From positions 20,279,421-20,343,420 of the forward strand of contig NC_068369.1 in NCBI RefSeq assembly GCF_020536995.1: a DNA stretch of 64,000 nt. Reading direction: 5' to 3'. The notes beneath the pieces are model-generated. The model was given only the letters and a program-made list of their open reading frames with translations, did not search any database and was not told the origin of the DNA. Source of the DNA: Dreissena polymorpha. Lineage: Eukaryota; Mollusca; Bivalvia; Myida; Dreissenidae. Position numbers and translations under genes: made by a program. Each line of letters opens with the position of its first letter. Within the stretch, counting starts at the first letter, position 1. This document shows positions 11,547 to 23,577 of this stretch, piece after piece.

Positions 11547-12925
11547 TTTGGTCGATTAAAAGTTTTAATCACAATGCGCACATTTTTTTTTATTTCAAAA
11601 TATATATGAGTATATCCCGCACATAAAAAATACAAGCCACTCAATTTTCAAATATAAATGTCTGTCTATTCCGGTAAGTAAATATAGACAATGGCAATTA
11701 GAAAGCGAACGATAATAAGTGGGTAGCGTTTGTGTATAGACATCGGCCACATGAGGCATAACGATTATTTAAATCAACACCGACAAAGAGTGACGCATGT
11801 ATCCCATTTCGTCGTGAACGTAAATGTTTTAAATGTAGATTTATAACTCCTTTATCTTTCATTTTTTTCATCCGAGCTGGATCTACAAATACGAAGAATA
11901 TGCTTAATCCAATTCCTCACTAGGTAACAAATATTTGATAAAAACTAGTTGTCGCGAGATTTATTGGCGTTGTTAAAGCTTGGTTAAATGGTAATTTATC
12001 ATATTGAATGCCCAATGTTAATTTTTTTACGTAAGAAATATATAAATAAATATAACTGGAAGAACACAAACGTGATCAAGTTTATTGACCTCTTACAGAC
12101 TTACAATGAAAAAAGTGAAATCTTTATCTATTTTTAATTTTAAAGCTTTTAAATTGAGAGCTGACTTATATTATCAATTGTTTCTCTCCGTATACTTACA
12201 TATATTTTTCAATTCAATATTAAAATACAAAATACGATAAAGTGTATACAATTGTTTTTGTATTAAGACTTTTATATAGGTTCAGGTTGTATACAAATTT
12301 TTGTATTACGACTTTCAACTAGGTTCCGTTAAAAATTCTATACGTCATTGACCATCTGTTTATATACTTTGTTGTAACGTGTGTGTACTCAATGGTCTAA
12401 AGCCTAATGTATGTTACAATAAACTTTAAAATCTATCAGAGTTTATTTCACTTTCATCATCTATAGTAATTTAAATAATATTGAATATAGCATTTATTTT
12501 ATCTTCTTATTAACTACTTTGTATGCTTGAATAAAACATAATGCATACACGGGAGAAATTTAAACATTCAATATTGTCGCTTTTGTAAAGGAAAGTTGAT
12601 AACTGACATCGACCTTTGAATACATCAATAGTGTTTGCCTCAAGAAACGCTTATCGATTCACTAAAACTTAATGAATGCAAGATAAATATTGCATTTGTG
12701 TGTTTAAATAAATGCTTTGGCAAAATATCAAATCGGTAATAATTATCGGGTCAAAATTTAAGTTCACAATTTAAAGTCAGATATCTTGATATACTAAAGC
12801 GTGTTACATCCACAGTGCACATGCTATTATAAAATATGACGACCTGTTTCTTTAAGAATCCACCGATTTAAATAACATTGTCCATTCCGCGATGAACTGC
12901 ATTATATTTCTTTGGTTTTAAACAT
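11547..12925. other. No gene seen; upstream region of the B-box gene
   Basis: AT-rich sequence containing the presumed promoter of the minus-strand B-box gene. No TATA box placed convincingly and no repeat family was recognised. Confidence 0.4.
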
Positions 12926-13545
12926 CATATGTTAGCTCGCCTTGCTTTTTTTGTCGATGACCCGAAGTCTTTTAGTTAAGAACTTGTCTTAATGAAACTT
13001 AGTAAAAACATGTGTCCAAATGATATCTTCGCCGCCTTCAAAATTGGCCCAGGTGAGGTAACAAATATATCAATAGGTCATATGAAACACTTGTTAAAAC
13101 TCTGGAGTCAGATTATAGTCCTGTCTGCATGAAACTTGGTCAAAGCATTTGATCTTATGTTGTCTAAACTGAGAAAATGGTTCCGGTTCTAACTAAAACA
13201 TGGCCGACAGGGGCGGGGAACTTTTCGTTATATGGCTGAAGTGAAACCTTGTTAAAACTTTAGAAGTCGCATTCTATAGTCCAATCTTCATGAAATGTAT
13301 TTAGACTTTGTTCTAATGTCTGAGATCTACAATGATTGCGAAATGTAGCAAATTATGGCTGCCAAGCGGTGGGGCAGTTTGCCTTCGTCGATTTTGAAAC
13401 GGAGGAATGTGAAGTAAAAATCTATGCCTTATGGCCAAGAAAAAAGAAACAGCTTTTTAACACAAGCCATATTTTAAATGAAATATGCTGAAACTTGGTC
13501 AGACAATTTATTATTGTGATATCTCAATGTGCCTATAAATTAAAT
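12926..13545. repeat. Degenerate tandem-repeat core, about 150-160-bp monomers
   Basis: Phrases such as atgaaacttggtcaaagc, aactctggagtcagattata and aaaacatggccgacaggg recur at intervals of roughly 140-200 bp (near 12991, 13130, 13290 and 13490). This looks like an old, diverged core of the tandem-repeat-cored elements seen elsewhere in the window. No terminal hairpin was identified at either side. Confidence 0.5.
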
Positions 13546-14069
13546 ATTAAATGTTTTATTGTTCCGTAGTTTTAATCATACTACTAGTATTATTTCCTTG
13601 GTTTGGTTCATTTGATCGTGAAGATTGGCGACTAACGTCTGACGAATTTTGATCGTCTGTAACATCAATTGTTTACGTTTGACTTTGTATAATAACTTGG
13701 TTCCTAAAAGGTGCTAACTGCAGATGTCAGCTTCCGTTTTTTGTGTTGCTCGTTAAGGAATGCCTTTTAGTTTGTAGGTGTACGTGGATGCCTGTACGAC
13801 ATTGCCTGCTAACTGCCTATCCGGACCATTTAAAGTACGTTCCGGAGAGAAGATTCAAATACATGTATTTCAACGATAGTCTTTCAGTGAGGCATCGCAT
13901 GTTGTTAGCATAAATAGAAGTCCGTTGGTTTCAAGGCGTATGTAATAATGTTTATTATACTTTAATATTGCATTCTCATCATCATAGTATATTGTCCCTG
14001 ACTGAACGGAGTATGTTTACATTTTTGCTAGTTTGTTTCTAGCTGTGTGCACTGTCCGTGCTGATTATT
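13546..14069. other. No gene seen
   Basis: Non-coding by inspection; no repeat ends recognised. Confidence 0.4.
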
Positions 14070-14153
14070 CGTACATTGGTTGCAATTAAGCTGTTCTCGT
14101 CAACAAAAATGTAAGCCCCTAATTCAGAGGGATAATTCGGACATGTGGTTCGT
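14070..14153 (-). pseudogene. B-box gene relic (fragment of a paralogue of the gene at 10494-11546)
   Basis: The DNA aligns without gaps over about 84 bp to the B-box 2 region of the nearby gene (its 11233-11316): both share acattggttgca, and ...catgtggtt parallels ...cacgtggtg. The minus-strand reading TTCPNYPSELGAYIFVDENS parallels TTCPNHQSEEVVYICIDEDQ. Most zinc ligands are changed: the His after TTCPN is Tyr, the next Cys is Phe, and the later C-x-x-C pair is lost. The flanks do not align convincingly, so only a remnant is left. It points to local duplication of B-box genes followed by decay. Confidence 0.6.
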
Positions 14154-15284
14154 TTCCTACTAAATTGGACCACATTTGAAGAGCTATTTCATGGACGGTA
14201 TACACTATCGTTCTTGTATAGCGTAAATTTCTTGTGACAATATCAGTAGAGTTCACAGATATGTATGTGCTAATTTGTTGAAAATAGAACCCCTGCAACT
14301 TACATATTTTTCGCAATACATGGGTTACATACTGCAGTTGGTGATGCTAAAGAAATGAAATTATAGTAGCGCGCGCAAAATTAAAAAAAACTATAATTCT
14401 GTTAACGCATACCAATAAGGTTAATTATATTATTCTATTAACTATTATTGCTCTATTAGCCGTTAACTTATAGTTCTATTGATGCTTTATCAATATTGAG
14501 GCTTGTTTTAGAGCAAAAAATAAATAGGAACGATGGAATTCCAGGAACAAAATGAGATATAATCTTACTCTTATTCTTACAATACCCACGACTATCTCAT
14601 TTCAGAAAATGACCCATAGCCTATACATAACAGGCCAATACATGCCATTTGAAACTAAAACGATGATCAAAGGGAGTCAAAATGTTTGAACGATCAATGC
14701 AAAGCACAGGGTGTTTGTTTAGACCGGTTGAAGTCCGGATCGACCTTCAAACATAGTGACGATCTAATCCAAATGTGTATATACAATTTAACCTTATAGC
14801 ATTGTTATTAACATGAAAGAGCAATAACTGACGATTTAAATTCGAATAAATTGAATGTTCTTACTCAATGGTTTACTATACACCTGAGCCTCAACAGACT
14901 AACATTTTTCTGAGGCACGATGATATTAAGTCAATACAACAACATTATTTCTTATTTAAAATGTTTTAGAAGGTAGTATCATATAGTTGTAAAGCCAGAC
15001 TATCGTAAATGCATCCCATAATGAAGAATGTTTAAAGCCTTATCACAAAGGGTGTAGATATAAATACAATGCAGTCTTGGTATATGAATCATACCTTTTT
15101 TACCAAAGATAAACATTGTTGACTCAAGGTTTTGCAACCGATTTGTTCTTCTCAGTAAGCCACAATGAGTTCAGGTGCAATTAAAGTGTTCTTGTGTCGT
15201 ATGAATAGATACCGTAAAGGGCATGACAGAGGAAATATTGCAAAATGAAGGACTAGCGATTGCATTAACCAAAGTTATCGGACA
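14154..15284. other. No gene seen
   Basis: AT-rich, no convincing coding or repeat content. Part of 14154-14340 may be further decayed B-box gene sequence, but similarity could not be followed by eye. Confidence 0.35.
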
Positions 15285-15390
15285 ATAAATGAGACCGCTA
15301 GAGTGTTAACAAGGCAAATGTTGCCGCACAACGGAAAAAAGGCGAGCAAAAAAGCTCACCATAAGTACCATGTGCTAAGGTGAGCTAAAT
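15285..15390 (+). repeat. 3' end fragment of a family D element
   Basis: The sequence agagtgttaacaaggcaaat followed by a hairpin matches the 3' end of the full element at 21840-21930. The hairpin arms are agctcacc (15353-15360) and ggtgagct (15379-15386), ending in CTAA. Only this 3' end is present. Confidence 0.75.
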
Positions 15391-15854
15391 ATGCATAATA
15401 AATGACAAACTTACAATCCGGACAAGCTGTTTCATGGTCAGATGCAAGTTCCAGCTCCTGTTGTTACTTAAACTTTGGGGAAGGGACACAGGTAATACAT
15501 GCATCTGTGTAATTCCAAAATTACACGATAAAATACAAGGTAAGAGTCCCACCAGGCTCCTACTCACGCACGCAGATACAATCGACCATTATTACAGCTA
15601 TATCGAACTGTTCGCACACAAGGCTCGACAATAATGGTTTAATCATAATCTGCATTTTTAGAAGTAGGTTATAAAGCTAATAGTTAATGGTAAATATATT
15701 TGGGAACAATTAAACTTTTTCCTTTTAATAAAATAGACGATATTTTGAGGATCAAAATATTGCCCACCACATCGGGACAAAAATCGATTTTCCACATGTA
15801 ATTGCAATATCTGTATAATATCGAATATCATACACGCATTTGAATTTAGTGACA

Positions 15855-16970
15855 AACAAGAATATCAGTGAAACTGATGGATGCTCCCCGATGGTGCGCT
15901 TTGTCAATGTATGTGTTAATAACCACCTGATTTTTTTTTTATCAGCCTCGGTGACCTTGACCCCAGTGACCTCAAACCTCATCAAAAGAAAGAGGTTTAT
16001 GCAAGGTACATACATGCCAAATAATTAAGAGATCGGTAAAATAGTGAAGGCGCTATGAGAAACTGTAACAATAGTGACTGAAAAATGTATTATTAGCCTC
16101 GTTGACCTTGACCCCAGGGACATCAAACCTCATCAAAAGGTAGAGGTCCATGCAAGGTACCTACATGCCAAATGCTAAAGCGATCGGTAAAGTATTGAAG
16201 GCGCTATGAGAAACGGTAGCAAAAAAGTGACAGAAGGAAGTCTATTATTAGCCTCTGTGACCTTGACCTTGACCCCAGTGACCTCAAACGTCATCAGAAG
16301 GTAGAGGTCCATGCAAGGTACCTACGTGCCAAATATGAAAGCGATTGGTAAAGTATTGAAGGCGCTATGAGAAACGGTAGCAAAAGTGTAACGGAAGGAA
16401 GTCTATTATTAGCCTCGGTGACCTTGACCTTGACCCCAGTGACCTCAAACGTCATCAGAAGGTACAGGTCCATGCAAGGTACCTACGTGCCGAATATGAA
16501 AGCGATTGGTAAAGTATTGAAGGCGCTTTGAGAAACGGTAGCAAAAGTGTGACAGAAGGAAGTCTATTATTAGCCTCGGTGACCTTGACCCCAGTGACCT
16601 CAAACGTCATCAGAAGGTAGAGGTCCATGCAAGGTACCTACGTGCCAAATATGAAAGCGATTGGTAAAGTATTGAAGGCGCTATGAGAAACTGTAGCAAA
16701 AGTGTGACGGAAGGAAGGAACTACGGAACTACAAACTGGCAACTAAAGTCTATTATTAGCCTCGGTGACCTTGATCCATGTGACCTCAAACGTCATCAGA
16801 AGGTAGAGGACCATGCAAGGTACCTACATGCCAAATATGAAAGCGATTGGTAAAGTATTGAAGGCGCTATGAGCAACGTTAGCAAAAGTGTGACGGAAGG
16901 AAGGAACTACGGAACTACAAACTGGCAACTATATGCTCCACCGAAAATATTTTCTGGGAGCATAAAAAGC
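15855..16970 (+). mobile_element. Tandem-repeat-cored element, family H (six monomers)
   Basis: The 5' end is aacaag at 15855 with a 6-bp-stem hairpin atcagt/gaa/actgat at 15864-15878, then ggatgctcccc. The core has six monomers of about 155-185 bp, each starting near attagcctcggtgacc (about 15945, 16095, 16251, 16410, 16571 and 16757) and carrying cctcaaacgtcatcagaagg and atgcaaggtacctac. The 3' end is a hairpin with arms tatgctcc (16932-16939) and ggagcata (16957-16964). The motif atgctcc after the 5' hairpin recurs as the first arm of the 3' hairpin. There is no coding capacity. This fits a non-autonomous Helitron/Helentron-like element with central tandem repeats. Confidence 0.75.
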
Positions 16971-17580
16971 CTCAACCTTTGACATGTATAAGCAGCTGCC
17001 CCATAATGTTCTAATAATGACAGAAATGCAAAAAACAACAAACGCAGAAAGTACAACATAAGTAAATTTTACTATATTCTAATGCGATTCACAACTGGTC
17101 ACAACAGATCTACATGTAAGAAATGAGATGATGAGAAAGGGATCCGGCCCCTAAAGTGAGGAAACAGATCAGGGGTCACTAGCCAGAACCATCTTAAGGC
17201 ATTAAGTAATTTTTTTTTAGCCATTTGTACCATGTCTATATCAATTGTCGATGAAGACCTGACTTGACCATTAAAAATCTTCATTTTAGTGTAAACAGCT
17301 CGTTGGTAAATAATTCAATCATTTATCTTCAATTGCTGGACTAACCTGTTCAATTTATTTTTTAATAAGAAATTAAATGAGCCGCTCATGTGACAATCTG
17401 TAATTGCGATATGCAAGACAAGACTGAGCATTTTGCGCAGTCTGTCAAGGAGCTTTAACATCCACTATAAAGTCACACATCATTTTAAGGTCTTATTCAA
17501 AGATGGGGCAAATCTTGACCAGACTTCTCAAAAGCTCAGCCTTGTCTGAAGCTACGCTGGCCACATTAGGCCAAGGAATT
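16971..17580. other. No gene seen
   Basis: Short frames here lack recognisable similarity. Nothing else was identified before the 22-bp array. Confidence 0.4.
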
Positions 17581-17762
17581 GGCTGCATATAGCAAAAGAC
17601 CTGGCTACATATAGCAAAAGACCTGGCTACCTATAGCAAATGACCTGGCTACACATATCAAAAGATCTGGCTATATATAGCAAAATACTTGGCTACATAT
17701 AGCAAAAGACCTGGCAACATATGGCAAAAGTCTTCACAACATATAGCAAAAGTCCTGGCTCA
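17581..17762. repeat. Tandem array, 22-bp unit, about 8 copies
   Basis: The unit ggctacatatagcaaaagac plus ct is repeated from about 17581 to 17762. Changes include acctatagcaaat, cacatatcaaaaga and caacatatggcaaaag. Later copies are more diverged. The array is imperfect and non-coding. Confidence 0.85.
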
Positions 17763-19094
17763 AATGAAAACGTTTTTTTTTACCAACTTAATATGATTTT
17801 TTTGGAAAATGACCCCCGATTCCAGGAGCAGCGGCTACTGCTATGCTGATCATGTGACATTCCAATGTCTTATAATGATTGGATACAGAATTATTAGACA
17901 CATAAAGGAAAACGTGTTTCTTTTTTAAATGTACACAATGAGAATGATGGCTTAGATTATGAAATAAGCGGACATTCAATAATTGTGTGTAAGAAAGGTT
18001 TCTATTACTGTTAACAACTATCAAAGAAATATTATATTTCACCTAAACCAATAAATTATTTTGTGCTTTAAAACTTAACAGGTTAATTTATATAGAGTTT
18101 GATAATTTTAATTACAAAATGGTGTTCATAGAAAAATAATAATTAAGATTGTTCTCTCTTATTGTTGCATTGATTTAATGAACATTTTATAACCCTGATC
18201 TGCTCCTGATAACACTTTAATTATCCATGGATATATCTTATATGTTTAAAACGATTCAAGTCTACTGGCCAGTTTACTGTACAATTAACATTCTGTACAG
18301 TTGTGATCAAATAATTTATAATGTTAATGCATTAAATTCAGACTGAAAACTGTGTACACAAATTCAAGAGCAAATAAATATCAATGTTAAGACCATAAGC
18401 AGTAAAGTACAATAAAAGGTTGTACAAAACGAGATTTGTAAATAAAATTGCAGACTTTTCTTAATATTTATATTATAAAACATTATTAAATCATGTTAAG
18501 AAAATAAGAGAGCAAAAATTGTTCCCCATCATAAAAATTATTTGACTTGATTACAATATTTGGAAAAATGGTTTTGGCAAAACATCACAATATGATTACA
18601 GGTTTAAATCAATGGTCTAGACTCATTAACATTGTCATATATATATAAGTTAAAACGTGTGTTCATCATATTTTTGCTAAATACTCTCAGCTATCACATT
18701 AAGTATATGCTTAATACCTTAATAATGGCATTTTCATTATGCATATAAAAACAAAGTGTATTATAGTAAACAGTACAATTTGATAGAAAATGGAAGTGTC
18801 AAAGTCTTTGGTAAAAAGTCTCAAATAAAACATTTCTAACAACAATACATATACAAATACACACATACATACAAAAACCAAAGTCAAACATACAAAAAGT
18901 TTAAATGTAAACATGTATAACCGAAATGAACCAAACAAAGAACATAACAAAAAAGTACTTGGTAGAACTTTTAAAAATTTGACTGTACTTATCTAAGCAC
19001 CCTTTTTAAGAACATTTGGAGAACACGAAACAGAACTGGCATCAACATTGTGCACAGACATGCAAATAAAACGTTACAAATGTAACAAGTATAT
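17763..19094. other. AT-rich intergenic DNA, no gene seen
   Basis: Frames on the minus strand (for example 18711-18950) are hydrophobic by composition only, with no recognisable family. Confidence 0.4.
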
Positions 19095-21930
19095 AACAAG
19101 AGGGCCTGAAAGGCCCAAAGTCGCTCACCTGAGATAAAAAGAAATGACCTGTTCTTTGCAGCCCAAGATATCAATGGAACAAATGTTCTAACCAAGTATC
19201 ATGAAGAATGAACAACAAATGGCCCCTTGGCGGCCATGTTTTTTTAACAGACCTGAACCATTTTTTAACTCTTCCAAGATATGTTCAAATTTCATGAAGA
19301 TTGGGAAAAAATGTGTCTTCTAGACTGTTCACATGTTGTCACTATATACATATAAAGAAAACTGCCCCACTCCCTGGCGGCCATGTTTTTTCACTGATCA
19401 TGACCATTTTCAAACTTGTCCGAGACATCCACATAACTAATGTTTTGACAAAATTTCATGATGATTAGGCAAAACATGTGACTTCTAGTGTTCACAAGCT
19501 TTTTTACTATATAAATATAAGGAAAAAGACCCCCCCTGGCAGCCATGTTTTCTATACCAATCCAAACCATTATCGACTGTCCTATCCAGGTGTGGTAGTG
19601 CAGTCTCCTTCGCTTACGCCAATGAAACGGTCACAGGATGGTTACAAGTTATAAAACTTTGTGGGCACTTATGCAATGCGGAAATATTTATTTGACAAAC
19701 TCTTATTTTCGGTCAGGATGACTATACTGACTGGTCGTAATTCAATTAACTAAAGGTGTTCAGTCAGGGACGCCTAAATACACTCAAAGAATTTATTTAT
19801 AACTGAAAACCAAGGCAGCTTTAACAAAAATAATTAATTTTTATTTAAAGAACTCGGAAAATGAAGAACAATGACAGAAAATAGAGAACAGGTACAAGCC
19901 AAGTCTAAAGAATCTAAGTATCGTTACAAAAATTAACGATATACAGCCAATACCTTAATGAATGTAAAAAAGAAGTTCAAAATCTGTCCAAAAAACTGAT
20001 ATAAATATAAGTTACTGTTAGTCTAGAAAGTGCTAAAAAATATAGTTTACAAAATAGGTCTAATTTAATCTAAAGAATAATATTTATGGAGATTAGGAAA
20101 CTTCAGTGAATCAAATGTAAAAATAAGAAAAATTTACTAAAGTTATTGAAATAGAGTCTTTCTAATTTAGAAAATGCCAAATAAAATAATCTACATAATA
20201 AGAAGAATTTAGAAAATAATGTAAAAATGTCTTGATGCTGGTGTTTAAGATGACATTTTGTGACAATAATCTTAAAATTCCAGAAAAAAATTCTCTGATT
20301 TATATCAATATCAAAATTGGTCCTTAAGGGCCAAAATCCTGATTTCAGGCATAATCCTGAACTTTGACGCCTCTGTTTTTTATTAGAGTTTAATTATTTC
20401 AAAATTCCAACCTTTTTCAAGAGCTGTTAACTTTTCACGAATGCATCAAGGTGTTTAAATCGGCCAAAACAGCTTATTTTAAACAGTTCAGAAGAGATCA
20501 ATTGCAGAGTAGTCAATTTTCCCTCAGAACAGTGCATTTATGGTTACAGTACACTAAATAACCGTTTCATGAAGGCTGTACTCTCTAAAAAAAATACCAT
20601 AGTTGACAGGAAGGCATGTTTTACACTTTTATCTAGTATTCGGGTGTTATCTTTCGGAGATAATGGTAGGGCATGAATATGTGTTCACTACTGAATCCCT
20701 GAAATATGATAAACTTGGAAGACTATAGTAAACCATCGCACTAAAAAAAGGTTACACTCCACTAAGAAACGGCCGAAAAAAAAAGTTGCAAAAACAGTCA
20801 ATTTTGATTTGTGTCAAGTTCTTTCTTGCATTGAACATGACATATCTTTTTTATTGCATAAATCGATTCCGCTTAGAATGGCCTTTAAGAAAAGGTATGG
20901 TTATTGGGGTCTCTATGTGCAAAATGTTGCATTTATTTTGGCCTAAAGTTGTTGTTTTCACATTGAATTATATAGGGAAACTATTTAGTGTATTCTGACC
21001 TTATCAATGATCAATATCTTCCCAAATTCCAGAGCAGAACTAAAAATAGATTACTGAACCAGGTTAAACAATGGAGATAAATTCTGCATAAATACTGAAA
21101 AATCATGTACATGTTGTCTTTCTTTCAGTTATCTCTTAGTTGAAAGGCTTATCATAAGTGTTAATGACTAAAACAGTTATGTTAACTATGAAAATTCTGT
21201 GTTATGAAAAATTACATAATACAGTTAATGTCACATAATATTGGCATAATAAAACCAAACTCGACTACACAAGAAACCAATGTTCTGACCAAATTTCATG
21301 AAGATTTAGCAAACTAGAAAGTTAACAAGATTTTACTATAGCCATATATAGCCATATAAGGAAAAATGCCCCGCCCCTTGGCAGCCATGTTTTTCAAGCC
21401 AAGGTTACCATTTTTGAACTCATTCACGGTATCATTGGGACAAATCATCTGAGCAAGTTTCATGAAGATCGGAAAATAAATGTTGCCTCTAGAGTGTTAA
21501 GAAGGTTTTACTTTGGCCATATAAGGAAAAATGCCACGCCCCCTGGCGGCCATGTTTTTCAACCAACCGACATCATTTTCATACTCGTCCAAGATATTAT
21601 TGGGATGAATCTTCTGACCACGTTTCATTAAGATCAGACAATAAATGTGGCCTCTAGAGTTTTAACAAGATTTGTCTATAGCCATATACAGCCATATTAG
21701 AAAAAATGCCCCGCCCCTTGGAAGCCATGTTTTTCAAGCAAAAGTAACCATTTTCGAACTCATCCAAGATATCATTGAGACCTATCTTCTGACAAAATTT
21801 CTTGAAGATTGGAAAATAAATGTGGCCTCTAGAGGGTGAACAAGGCAAATGTTGACATCGCATAACGCAAGACGGACAAAAGTCGATCACAAAAGCTCAC
21901 CATGAGCACGTTGTGCTCAGGTGAGCTAAA
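19095..21930 (+). mobile_element. Tandem-repeat-cored element, family D, interrupted by a 1.7-kb insertion
   Basis: The 5' end is aacaag at 19095 with a gggcctgaaaggccc hairpin, then gtcgctcacctgag. Core monomers carry tggcggccatgtttttc, accattttcaaact and tttcatgaagattgg at about 160-bp spacing (near 19230, 19376, 19530, then 21370, 21540 and 21710). The 3' end is a strong hairpin: agctcacc-atgagcac...tgctcaggtgagct (21894-21927), ending CTAA. The phrase gctcacc after the 5' hairpin recurs in the 3' hairpin. The core is split at 19578/21261 by unrelated DNA. Non-coding. Confidence 0.75.
19579..21260. mobile_element. Unidentified 1,682-bp insertion inside the family D element
   Basis: The family D core stops after tcgact (19573-19578) and resumes at a second tcgact (21261-21266), so the DNA between is an insertion with a 6-bp (or 5-bp) target duplication. 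The insert starts gtcctatccaggtgtgg and ends taataaaaccaaac. No inverted terminal repeats and no convincing coding sequence were seen. The family is unknown; a non-autonomous or very decayed element is most likely. Confidence 0.5.
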
Positions 21931-22249
21931 AAGAGAATCAAACATTTAAAAAAATAACATTAAAAGACCCGTCATGCATTTATAAAATGGAAAATACAAT
22001 AATATTCTCCTCATCGCTTCTAGTAAATGAAACACTATTTTACTGTACTCAGTAACATTTATAAAAGAAATAGGCTAAAACTGATAAAATATCTTTTGCT
22101 GTGCTGTTGTACAATAAAATGTGCTGTCTGTATACTTTTATCATAAATCATTTAGCTATTAGTACCAGTAAACTATAGCTTGCCACAATAGTGACAAAGA
22201 AAATACCCCGATGACACATCCTGAATATGTTTAAAGTTGATACTAAAAA
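21931..22249. other. No gene seen
   Basis: AT-rich spacer between two repeat elements. Confidence 0.4.
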
Positions 22250-22800
22250 CAAGGCAAATGTCGACATATGCCCACAATCTATTTTGCTTTAAATTTCAGC
22301 ATTGACCTCTAAAAATGACCTCCACCTTTGAAGTATGGAGACAGTTGTTACACATGACACATTGTCTTAAAAAGTTTATCCATCTATATATGAAAAAGTA
22401 ATGGCTAAGGGCAGGATTTTTCAAGTCAATCTTTTACCTCCAATTGTGACCATGACCTTTAAGGCAAAAAGATAGGTGTTATTCCCAATACATGGTCTAA
22501 TGATTGTTGCGTTTGTGTCAAGCTATTTGAATCCATCAATATGCTGCAAGTTATGGATGAGACAGGAATTTTCAAGCTGTCTTAATGGAAAATTTTCACT
22601 TTGAACTTTAAGTGTGACCCGACCTTTGAGGAAGGTTGACAGGTATTGTAAGAAACATGTTGTTGTATATTGATTGCATACATTTCTGCAAAGTTTTTAG
22701 TCCGCCAGTATATGGCAAAACTATGTCTGACACAGGAATTTTTTAATTAGACCTTTAACCTCAAAGTGTGACCTTGAACACTTGAATTAAGGATTCTCAT
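22250..22800. repeat. Degenerate tandem repeats, about 150-bp monomers
   Basis: Recurrent phrases such as aatttttcaagtcaatcttt, acctccaattgtgacc and gacctttgaggaaggttgac recur about every 150 bp, for roughly three to four copies. It lies directly before a family C element. No terminal hairpins were found. Confidence 0.5.
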
Positions 22801-22805
22801 TATAA

Positions 22806-23577
22806 AACAAGAGCTGTCACCATGACATATGCCCCCTATAAACGCTTTGATAGAAGTTATAGCATTTTTCGAAACCTAAACGCAGATTTCGAAACTTAAA
22901 CACAGACCCTAAGTTCAAGGTCAAGGGTGTCAAAATTTCTGTGCGTATGGAAAGGCCTTGTCCATATACACATGCATACCAAATATGAAGGCTTTATCTC
23001 AAGGGACATAGAAGTAATGAGCATTTTTCGAAACCTAAATGCCTTGTCCATATACACATGCATACCAAATATGAATGAAGGTTATATCTCAAGGGACATA
23101 GAAGTTATGAGCATTTTTCCAAACCTAAACGCAGATTTCAAAACCAAAACGCGGACCTTAAGTTCAAGGTCAAGGTCACAGGGGTAAAAAAAATTGTGCG
23201 TATGGAAAGGCCTTGTCCATATACACATGCATACCAAATATGAAGGTTATATCTCAAGGGACATGGAAGTTATGAGCATTTTTCAAAACCTAAACGCAAA
23301 GTGTGACGGAAAGACGGACTGACAGAGAGACGGACAGACAGACAGACGGACAGTCCGATCGCTATATGCCCCCTTTTCTTCGAAAGGGGGCATAAGAATT
23401 TGTGCGTATGGAAAGCCTTGTCCATATACACATGCATACCAAATATGAAGGTTATATCTCAAGGGACATAGAAGTCATGAGCATTTTTCAAAACCTAAAC
23501 GCAAAGTGTGATGGAAAGACGGACAGACAGATAGTCTGATAACTATATGCGCCCTTTTCTTCGAAAACGGGCATAAA
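22806..23577 (+). mobile_element. Tandem-repeat-cored element, family C, with a doubled 3' end
   Basis: The 5' end is aacaag at 22806 followed by a tgtcaccatgaca hairpin and tatgccccct. The core has monomers with gcatttttcgaaacctaaac, ggccttgtccatatacacat and accaaatatgaaggttat, then a gacagacggac tail. The 3' hairpin spans 23365-23394 (tatgccccc...gggggcata). A partial monomer and a second terminal hairpin (23546-23575) follow directly, so the 3' end occurs twice. The motif tatgccccc is shared by the 5' side and the hairpin arm. An inverted copy lies at 45491-45982. Confidence 0.8.
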
